NCBI GenBank assembly: GCA_030692905.1
Contig: JAUYBT010000038.1
Span: 1-7,169, forward strand
Source: Bacteroidales bacterium
GTDB taxonomy: Bacteria; Bacteroidota; Bacteroidia; Bacteroidales; VadinHA17
Length of the DNA stretch: 7,169 nt
Direction of reading: 5' to 3'
In this document: piece after piece, positions 1 to 5,616 of the stretch
Position numbering within the stretch: the stretch's first letter is position 1
Layout of the letters: the number at the start of each line of letters is the position of its first letter
Made by a program: the position numbers and the translations under genes
Notes under the pieces: generated by a model
Databases searched by the model: none
Told to the model about the DNA's origin: nothing
The model's input: the letters and a program-made list of their open reading frames with translations, nothing else

Positions 1-1358
1 GTGCATTTATTAATGATACTCCCGTAACTATTAACCTGTTGAAGGAACTTGGCGACAGGCTGATAGATATCCATTCGCAGCATCAGACTCTCATGCTCAA
101 TGATATTTCATTCCAGCTTAATGTAATCGATTCATTTGCAGGTACTGCCAAATTGAAAAGTGAATACGTGGAGGCTTATTCCAATTACCGGAAACTGAAA
201 AAGGAGTATAGCGGGTTAAAAGAAAAAGCTGACAGGAATAAAGCAGATATGGAATATTACCAGTTTCAGCTTAACCAGCTTGAAGAAGCGAAGCTGAATA
301 AGGGAGAACAGGAAGAACTTGAAGTGGAACAGGAACTGCTGGGCCACGCAGAAGAGATAAAACTGGCTTTGAGCGAGTCCTCAAATCTCTTTTCCGCAGA
401 AGGGATGTCGATACTCTCAATGCTCAGGGAGGTTAAAATGAATATTGGAAAAATTAGAACATTTTTACCTAAGGGAGAGAATCTTCTTTCAAGGACCGAA
501 TCATCATTAATCGAACTGGGTGATCTCGCTGGTGAGATCGAGAAACTAGCTGTCTCTCTTGAAGCTGATCCTCACCGTCTTACACAGGTTAACAACCGGC
601 TTGATAACATTTACTCACTTATACAAAAACACCGGGTAGGCAACCTTAATGAGCTCATTATTAAACAAGAAGAAATAAAGGATCTTATAAGAGCTATTGT
701 TTCAAGCGATGAGCGGCTTGCAGAACTGGAATCACTTCTCGAAAAAGCGGTCAGCTCGTTGAAGATCATTTCTGAAGAAATGTCAGACAAGAGAAGGAAT
801 GTACTACCCGATATAGAACTGAAAATTACTGAATTGCTGAGACAGCTCGGAATGCCGAATGCAAAATTCAGAATATCCCTTTCACAATTAAAGGAGTTCA
901 CTCCATCAGGTATTGATCAGGCTGACTTTTTATTCTCGGCCAACAAACAGATAGCACCCGAGAACCTTGCAAAAATCGCATCGGGCGGCGAATTATCGAG
1001 GGTTATGCTTAGCCTCAAGTCGTTGCTTACAAAGAATAACAATCTGCCTACCATAATATTCGACGAGATAGACTCCGGGGTATCAGGAGAAGTTGCCGAC
1101 AAAGTGGGACAGATACTTGCAGGGATGGGGAAATATATGCAGGTTATTAACATAACTCATCTCCCTCAGGTTGCATCACAAGGAACTAAGCACTATCATG
1201 TTTATAAAGATGATACAGACGACTCAACATTTACCCGTGTTAAATTGTTATCCACTGATGAGAGAATACTGGAAGTTGCCAGATTATTAAGTGGCAGCGA
1301 AGTAACAGAGACGGCAATGAAAAATGCCAGGGAACTTCTGAAAGCCGCAGCTAATTAA
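1..1358 (+). CDS. recN: DNA repair protein RecN, 5'-truncated by the window edge
   Basis: RecN is an SMC-like cytosolic ATPase that acts early in double-strand break repair by recombination. The reading frame is open from base 3 to the TAA at 1356-1358, giving 452 codons. Residues before the first in-frame TTG (base 39) already match the family (INDTPVTINLLKELG), so the gene begins upstream and the TTG is not its start. Family members run to about 550 residues, so roughly 100 N-terminal residues with the Walker A loop are missing. Visible landmarks are IDIHSQHQTLML just after the edge, a long Glu/Lys/Leu-rich coiled-coil arm (about 150-850), the ABC signature SGGELSR (981-1001), Walker B TIIFDEIDSG (1050-1079) and the switch-histidine segment ITHLPQVAS (from 1152). 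All catalytic motifs of the C-terminal half are intact and no frameshift is seen. A terminator follows directly. The identification is secure. Confidence 0.96.
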   Translation, partial: AFINDTPVTINLLKELGDRLIDIHSQHQTLMLNDISFQLNVIDSFAGTAKLKSEYVEAYSNYRKLKKEYSGLKEKADRNKADMEYYQFQLNQLEEAKLNKGEQEELEVEQELLGHAEEIKLALSESSNLFSAEGMSILSMLREVKMNIGKIRTFLPKGENLLSRTESSLIELGDLAGEIEKLAVSLEADPHRLTQVNNRLDNIYSLIQKHRVGNLNELIIKQEEIKDLIRAIVSSDERLAELESLLEKAVSSLKIISEEMSDKRRNVLPDIELKITELLRQLGMPNAKFRISLSQLKEFTPSGIDQADFLFSANKQIAPENLAKIASGGELSRVMLSLKSLLTKNNNLPTIIFDEIDSGVSGEVADKVGQILAGMGKYMQVINITHLPQVASQGTKHYHVYKDDTDDSTFTRVKLLSTDERILEVARLLSGSEVTETAMKNARELLKAAAN

Positions 1359-1383
1359 TAAATAAGTATAAACACCTATTTTT

Positions 1384-1417
1384 AAAGCGACTTGCCATTA
1401 AGGTGAGTCGCTTTTTT
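1384..1417 (+). terminator. Intrinsic terminator after recN
   Basis: AAAGCGACT (1384-1392) pairs perfectly with AGTCGCTTT (1406-1414) across a 13-base loop. A run of six T (1412-1417) starts in the last bases of the 3' arm. It lies 26 bases after the recN stop on the same strand, as expected for Rho-independent termination. The GTG at 1403, in frame with the next gene, lies inside this hairpin. Confidence 0.85.
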
Positions 1418-1424
1418 ATATTTG
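1392..1424 (+). promoter_or_regulatory. Candidate Bacteroidota-type promoter for the DUF819 gene
   Basis: TATATTTG at 1417-1424 matches the Bacteroidota -7 consensus TAnnTTTG. A TTG at 1392-1394 could serve as the -33 element, with a 22-base spacer. Transcription would begin near 1431, leaving a leader of about 17 bases before the ATG at 1448. The boxes overlap the recN terminator, so the match may be chance in a T-rich stretch. This is inference from consensus only. Confidence 0.4.
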
Positions 1425-1447
1425 ATCGGAACATAAACCCGAGCACT

Positions 1448-2722
1448 ATGATAAAAATAATACTCCTTGTCCTTTTTTACTTCACCTTTCCGCTGGTAAT
1501 CATTTACATGTGCAAAAAGTGGTCACTGCTCCAAAAGCTTGGAACCATTGTTCTCGCTTACGGTTTCGGACTTTTACTCGGCAGTTCGGGAATTTTTCCA
1601 GAGGGGAGTGATCAATTTAAACTTTCTCTCCAGGGTCGTGCAGCTCTTCCGGGCGCTGAATTGGAAAAACTTATAAGTGAGGGAGTTATACCTATTGATG
1701 ATAAATTCGTAAACCAGATCGCATCTGTTCAGGATCTGATTCCATCGATTGTAGTGCCACTGGCATTCCCTCTTTTGCTTTTCTCTTTAAACCTTAAAAG
1801 ATGGCTTAAGTATGCGAAGAAAGGTTTTATTTCGGTAGCGCTTGCACTTGTTGCCGGGCTTGTTATGGTATCTGCAGGTTTTTTTATCTGGAAGGATTCG
1901 ATACCCGATAGCTGGAAACTTGCCGGAATGTTCGAAGGTATTTATACCGGGGGAACACCTAACTTTGTGGCAATAAAAATGGCACTTAATGTTGATCCTA
2001 ATCTGTTTGTAATCGTCAGCACATATGATATGATCGTTGGTGCCGGTCTCGTACTATTTTTTATCACAATAGCACCCCGGATATTCAGGTTCATCCTTCC
2101 AAAATTTACTGAGGAAAAAGGGATCTCCGTTGAAGCCAATGAGATAAAAAAAGAGACTGAAAATCTTGATGACTTCTCGGGAATGCTGAATAAACGGACT
2201 CTGTTACCCCTGTTGAAAGCTCTTGGGATTTCGATAATTATATTTGCTCTTGCAGGCGGATTAAGTCTGGCTTTACCGATGCTCCCTCAGATGGTGGTGG
2301 TTATCCTTTCAATAACAACTCTTGCTATTCTTGCATCACTGATAAAACCGTTAAACAAAATTGAAAAGACATTTCAGCTCGGAATGTACCTGATACTTGT
2401 TTTTTCCCTTACTATAGCCTCAATGGCTAATCTCAAATCAATGTTCGGGATCGGTATGCTTAATCTTATTCTGTTTATTACATGGTGCTATTTCGGGTCT
2501 CTGATCCTGCATCTTATCCTCGCAAAAATATTCCGTGTTGATGCTGATAATTTTCTGATTACTTCAACAGCATTTATATTCTCTCCGCCATTTGTCCCCC
2601 TGGTGGCAAATGCCTTAAAGAATAAGGATGTTATTATTACCGGTATAACCGGTGGAATAATCGGTTATATATTAGGCAACTACTTCGGCGTTGGATTGGC
2701 ATATTTTCTAAAGGGATTTTGA
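1448..2722 (+). CDS. DUF819 (YjcL-like) family polytopic membrane protein
   Basis: This is a 424-residue inner-membrane protein with roughly ten hydrophobic segments, at about residues 2-21, 31-46, 97-114, 127-147, 186-209, 253-277, 281-299, 311-327, 335-357 and 396-422. A charged cytoplasmic-type loop (about 215-245) divides two halves. The motif YTGGTPNFVAIKMAL (about 166-180) and the C-terminal STAFIFSPPFVPLVANAL plus glycine-rich GITGGIIGYILG stretch match what I recall of the DUF819 family, which resembles transporters and has no established substrate. The frame is open back to a GTG at 1403, but that codon lies inside the recN terminator. The ATG at 1448 starts directly at the first membrane helix and is preferred. 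No Shine-Dalgarno is visible. The gene has no same-strand partner downstream, since the next gene converges on it. The family call is fairly sure; the function is unknown. Confidence 0.82.
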   Translation: MIKIILLVLFYFTFPLVIIYMCKKWSLLQKLGTIVLAYGFGLLLGSSGIFPEGSDQFKLSLQGRAALPGAELEKLISEGVIPIDDKFVNQIASVQDLIPSIVVPLAFPLLLFSLNLKRWLKYAKKGFISVALALVAGLVMVSAGFFIWKDSIPDSWKLAGMFEGIYTGGTPNFVAIKMALNVDPNLFVIVSTYDMIVGAGLVLFFITIAPRIFRFILPKFTEEKGISVEANEIKKETENLDDFSGMLNKRTLLPLLKALGISIIIFALAGGLSLALPMLPQMVVVILSITTLAILASLIKPLNKIEKTFQLGMYLILVFSLTIASMANLKSMFGIGMLNLILFITWCYFGSLILHLILAKIFRVDADNFLITSTAFIFSPPFVPLVANALKNKDVIITGITGGIIGYILGNYFGVGLAYFLKGF

Positions 2723-2732
2723 CCCCCTTTTT
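2710..2732 (+). terminator. Weak candidate terminator at the end of the DUF819 gene
   Basis: AAAGGG (2710-2715, inside the last codons) pairs with CCCTTT (2725-2730) across a 9-base loop, and T continues to 2732. The stem is only six pairs with three A-T pairs at its base, so it is a marginal intrinsic terminator. The neighbouring C/G palindromes could instead stop transcription. Confidence 0.35.
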
Positions 2733-2755
2733 ATTTCCCCCCAAGGGAAAAAAAT
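2721..2755 (+). repeat. Degenerate arm of a paired palindromic (REP-like) element
   Basis: This stretch carries an ACCCCC block, a T-rich middle and then CCCCCAAGGG (2738-2747) followed by an A-run. It has the same order of blocks as the reverse complement of the fuller copy at 2798-2840, but the GTCAGC hairpin is replaced by a short T-rich segment. CCCCCAAGGG recurs exactly, inverted, at 2803-2812. It also forms a local TTTCCC/GGGAAA stem. That it is a decayed repeat copy is inferred from this comparison. Confidence 0.45.
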
Positions 2756-2797
2756 CTCTGCTATTTTAGTGAAAATAAACTAAATAACACAGTATTT

Positions 2798-2840
2798 TCT
2801 CCCCCTTGGGGGAGATGTCAGCGAAGCTGACAGAGGGGTT
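2798..2840 (-). repeat. REP-like double-hairpin intergenic element
   Basis: Two adjacent palindromes are visible. TCTCCCCC (2798-2805) pairs with GGGGGAGA (2808-2815) around TT. TGTCAGC (2816-2822) pairs with GCTGACA (2826-2832) around GAA. GAGGGGTT follows. The arrangement resembles short C/G-rich palindromic repeats that I recall as scattered between genes in bacterial genomes; copy number in this genome cannot be seen here. It lies between the ends of two converging genes, where it could stabilise or end transcripts from either side. Neither hairpin is followed by a good T-run, so it is not a textbook terminator. The strand is given by similarity to the partner at 2721-2755. Confidence 0.6.
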
Positions 2841-2862
2841 TTCCTACCTGTGGGTAAGTTGA

Positions 2863-4227
2863 CTAAAACAAATAGTTCAATCCGAAATAGAATCCGATAT
2901 TGCCATCCTGCTCATTTAATGCTTTCCCGATATCAATTGCAATTACAAAGTTCTGATTCATGGCAAGCATTACACTAACACCCGCGCTCTGATGGAGCTT
3001 ATCAGGCCCGGGTTTAAAGTAATCGGAAAAATTTTCAAATGGATAGACTTGACTTTCGAATTTAGCCTCAAGATTATCTGGGAGTTTAATATCCTTTGTT
3101 ACCTTTCCAAAATCATAAAATCCGTTAAGACCAAGATAACAGTCCTGCTTTAAGAATTTGAAATATACGGGTTTCCAGCGAAGCTCAATGTTACCCATAA
3201 AGAAGTCATCACCCATAACCCTGTTCCTCAGAACTCCCCTTAATGTATATACACCGCCAAGTCCTTCAGATGTTTCGCCTGTAAGCATTGAGGTAATTAC
3301 CTGCGATTGATAGAAGAAAGGAACATCTCCTGAGATAGTAGCCTGATATCCTAACCGGTAAACAAAGGAAAGATCGTTCTCGATTAATGTAAAATACTGA
3401 CGATGTGTGATATATAGTTTTGAAAATCCCCAGTCATTCCCAAGGAACTTAGGAGCGACTTCAACTCCTATCTCTGACCAAAGCCCTTTCATCGGGTTGG
3501 GCCTGTTATCCCTGCTATCCCATACCAGACCTGCTTTGATCGTATTAACCCAACCTCCCTTAGCCTCATTTTCTGAGATCAAACCCAACTTCTGATATCG
3601 TTCAAACAGACCAGGTTCCTCAGCTATTGTAGGCAATAATGTATCCTTCCCAATGACCTTCCCTTTGTTAATCTTTTCAATGTCAACGGAACTGTTTTCA
3701 AAATTCTGGAAGGCAAATCCTGCGCTCCATTTGATATGATCACCCGAAAGCTTTCCCTGGAAATCGTTCTTAAATCTGAACTGGTTTCTCTGAAAGCGAT
3801 AGAACATTTTTGTTCTGTAATCTGGACCTGGTACTTTTTTATATTTCATCCAGGATTTATTATATACCGATTCATAGCCATTAAAACCATAAAATTGACT
3901 TGCCTGGTCGGGAAGATAGCTGAGATCACTTGTCATATGAACCCCGGGGATGAGGTGATTCGATTCATACATAAACCTGTAAATGCCACTTCCTTTGGTA
4001 TAATGAGATACCTCAGTATAGGTATGATCAAAATAATCAGGATATGTGCTGCCATCGCCATAGTTAAAAAACTCGGCAAGAGCTCCGTACTGAAATCCGA
4101 GGTCGGAGTCAAAGGTAATTGCCGGCAGAGCACCACCGAACTTCCATCCGGTTTTTACCTTTTTTTCCTGTGCAGATACCGAGAGTACCAGCATTGATAT
4201 GAGAAAAACTGAAAAGGTCTTTTTCAT
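2863..4227 (-). CDS. Omp85/BamA C-terminal-type outer-membrane beta-barrel protein, no POTRA domains
   Basis: A 454-residue exported protein starts at the ATG (4227-4225) and ends at TAG (2865-2863). Residues 1-19 form a signal peptide (MKK, hydrophobic core, SVSA before Q20) with no lipobox cysteine. The rest alternates aromatic and polar residues like a barrel and ends in ...FGLNYLF with a terminal Phe, the usual outer-membrane sorting end. Two segments match the Omp85 barrel: GLVWDSRDNRPNPMKG (233-248, the DxRDN...P.KG strand motif) and GGVYTLRGVLRNR (324-336, the L/V-R-G lid-loop motif), then NIELRW (346-351). Only a short stretch separates the signal peptide from barrel sequence, so there is no room for POTRA repeats, unlike BamA or TamA (about 600-800 residues). 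Such N-terminally bare Omp85 proteins are known from the Bacteroidota group; their role (insertase, transport or lipid export) is unsettled. It is a single gene, divergent from hutI. Confidence 0.85.
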   Translation of the reverse strand: MKKTFSVFLISMLVLSVSAQEKKVKTGWKFGGALPAITFDSDLGFQYGALAEFFNYGDGSTYPDYFDHTYTEVSHYTKGSGIYRFMYESNHLIPGVHMTSDLSYLPDQASQFYGFNGYESVYNKSWMKYKKVPGPDYRTKMFYRFQRNQFRFKNDFQGKLSGDHIKWSAGFAFQNFENSSVDIEKINKGKVIGKDTLLPTIAEEPGLFERYQKLGLISENEAKGGWVNTIKAGLVWDSRDNRPNPMKGLWSEIGVEVAPKFLGNDWGFSKLYITHRQYFTLIENDLSFVYRLGYQATISGDVPFFYQSQVITSMLTGETSEGLGGVYTLRGVLRNRVMGDDFFMGNIELRWKPVYFKFLKQDCYLGLNGFYDFGKVTKDIKLPDNLEAKFESQVYPFENFSDYFKPGPDKLHQSAGVSVMLAMNQNFVIAIDIGKALNEQDGNIGFYFGLNYLF

Positions 4228-4252
4228 AGGTTATAGTTTTGGTTCATAGCGT

Positions 4253-4260
4253 TAAAGATA
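4253..4260 (-). promoter_or_regulatory. Candidate -7 box for the Omp85-like gene
   Basis: On the minus strand TATCTTTA (4260 down to 4253) matches TAnnTTTG at seven of eight positions and lies 25 bases before the ATG, similar to the spacing at the other two candidate promoters here. No TTG -33 element is visible at the expected distance. Weak, consensus-based call. Confidence 0.3.
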
Positions 4261-4291
4261 AAGAAAAATGGAAATGCCGGCCCCTTTTTTT

Positions 4292-4300
4292 AATATTTGC
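4292..4300 (+). promoter_or_regulatory. Candidate -7 box for the hutI-ftcD operon
   Basis: AATATTTGC (4292-4300) matches TAnnTTTG at seven of eight positions and has the trailing C often seen after Bacteroidota -7 boxes. It sits 29 bases before the hutI ATG, after a seven-T tract. No clear -33 TTG is present and I see no operator-like dyad for a hut regulator. The 101-base divergent gap 4228-4328 therefore probably drives both flanking genes. Confidence 0.4.
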
Positions 4301-4328
4301 TACCTTAGGGCCTTAATTATACGACTAA

Positions 4329-5597
4329 ATGCTTACAGGATTACTTATTAAAAATATAAAGTGCCTTGTTCAGACCGAGGATGTTTTTAGATTAAAGGTT
4401 TGCGGTAATGAAATGTCAGAGCTTAACACCGTAACTGATGCGTTTCTATATATCAGGGATGGTTTTATCAGCGATTTTGGGAAAATGAAAGACCTTAAGA
4501 AAGGTAATATACTGATTGATAATCCACAGGTTGAAATTATCGATGCTATTGGCAGGTTGGTTTTTCCATCTTTTTGTGATTCCCATACACACCTTGTTTA
4601 TGCCGGTAGTCGCGAGATTGAATATACCGACAAAATTCGCGGATTATCATACGCGGAAATCGCAAAAAGAGGAGGCGGAATACTTAATTCAGCAAAGAAA
4701 CTTCATGAAACGTCAGAAGATGAGCTGTTTAATCAATCGATGACACGTGTTAATGAAATAATAAGTTTAGGTACCGGAGCAGTCGAGATAAAAAGTGGCT
4801 ATGGCCTCAATCTTGACGATGAGCTTAAAATACTGAGGGTAATCAGAAAAATTAAAGATACCTGTCCGATCGAAGTTAAGGCAACTTTTCTGGGAGCTCA
4901 TGCAGTCCCTGAGGAGTATAAAAACAGGCAGGAAAAATACGTTGATACAGTTATAAATGAAATGATTCCGGTTATAGCTTCAGAGGAGCTGGCCGATTAT
5001 ATTGATGTTTTTTGCGACCGTGGCTTCTTCACTGTAGAGGATACCGAAAGGATATTAATGGCAGGAATGAAATATGGTCTTACCGCAAAACTTCATGCAA
5101 ATGAGCTTGATTATTCAGGAGGCATACAGACCGGGGTTAAATACAACGCTTTATCAGTCGATCATCTGGAATGTACCGGTGATGAAGAAATACAAGCACT
5201 TCTGGGGTCGGAAACGATGGCTACCCTTCTTCCCGGATCGGCATTTTTCCTTGGCATGCCCGATCCTCCGGTGAGGAAAATGATTAATGCAGGTTTACCA
5301 ATTGCTCTCGCTTCGGATTATAACCCGGGTTCGTCACCCTCAGGTAACATGAAGCTGATCATGTCGTTAAGCTGTATTAAGCTCAGAATGCTTCCTGAAG
5401 AGGTAATTAACGCGGTTACAATTAACTCAGCTTATGCAATGGGATTGTCAGATACACATGGATCAATAGCAAGAGGCAAGGTGGCTAATGTGTTTATTAC
5501 TAAAGAGATACCATCGTACGAATTTATGCCTTATGCTTTTGGCAGCAACCTGATTGATACAGTAATTCTTAAGGGGAAAATAATTAATAATTTTTGA
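4329..5597 (+). CDS. hutI: Imidazolonepropionase
   Basis: HutI hydrolyses 4-imidazolone-5-propionate to N-formimino-L-glutamate, the third step of histidine degradation, in the cytosol. The 422-residue length fits the family (about 400-420). It is an amidohydrolase with a mononuclear metal site. HTH in FCDSHTHLVYAGSRE gives metal ligands H86 and H88 with the substrate-contact R95. EIKSGYGL (153-160), TFLGAHAVP (H191), LHANEL (H256, third ligand; E259), SVDHLE (H279) and ASDYNPGSSPSGN (D330, fourth ligand) follow in the expected order. The ligand spacing agrees with that known for the Bacillus subtilis enzyme. The ATG at 4329 gives the usual short N-terminal strand (LLIKNIKCLV). The leader is A/T-rich without a Shine-Dalgarno. 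ftcD, the next enzyme of the pathway, begins 19 bases after the TGA stop. All key residues are intact. Confidence 0.97.
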   Translation: MLTGLLIKNIKCLVQTEDVFRLKVCGNEMSELNTVTDAFLYIRDGFISDFGKMKDLKKGNILIDNPQVEIIDAIGRLVFPSFCDSHTHLVYAGSREIEYTDKIRGLSYAEIAKRGGGILNSAKKLHETSEDELFNQSMTRVNEIISLGTGAVEIKSGYGLNLDDELKILRVIRKIKDTCPIEVKATFLGAHAVPEEYKNRQEKYVDTVINEMIPVIASEELADYIDVFCDRGFFTVEDTERILMAGMKYGLTAKLHANELDYSGGIQTGVKYNALSVDHLECTGDEEIQALLGSETMATLLPGSAFFLGMPDPPVRKMINAGLPIALASDYNPGSSPSGNMKLIMSLSCIKLRMLPEEVINAVTINSAYAMGLSDTHGSIARGKVANVFITKEIPSYEFMPYAFGSNLIDTVILKGKIINNF

Positions 5598-5616
5598 TCG
5601 AATCACTAATTGAAAC

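Noticed and set aside
39..41. TTG as the start codon of recN
   Set aside because: The frame is open upstream to the window edge and codes for conserved RecN residues there, so the TTG is internal.
611..1153. Minus-strand reading frames inside recN
   Set aside because: They are Ser-rich translations opposite coding sequence with clear RecN motifs. No independent signal supports them.
3736..4197. 153-codon plus-strand reading frame opposite the Omp85-like gene
   Set aside because: It is fully antisense to a well-supported exported barrel gene, has no recognisable domain, and is best explained as a shadow of that gene's codon pattern.
4228..4328. Possible riboswitch or hut-regulator operator in the divergent gap
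   Set aside because: The gap is only 101 bases, with no long dyad or structured leader. Only a short GCCGGC palindrome and T/A tracts are visible.
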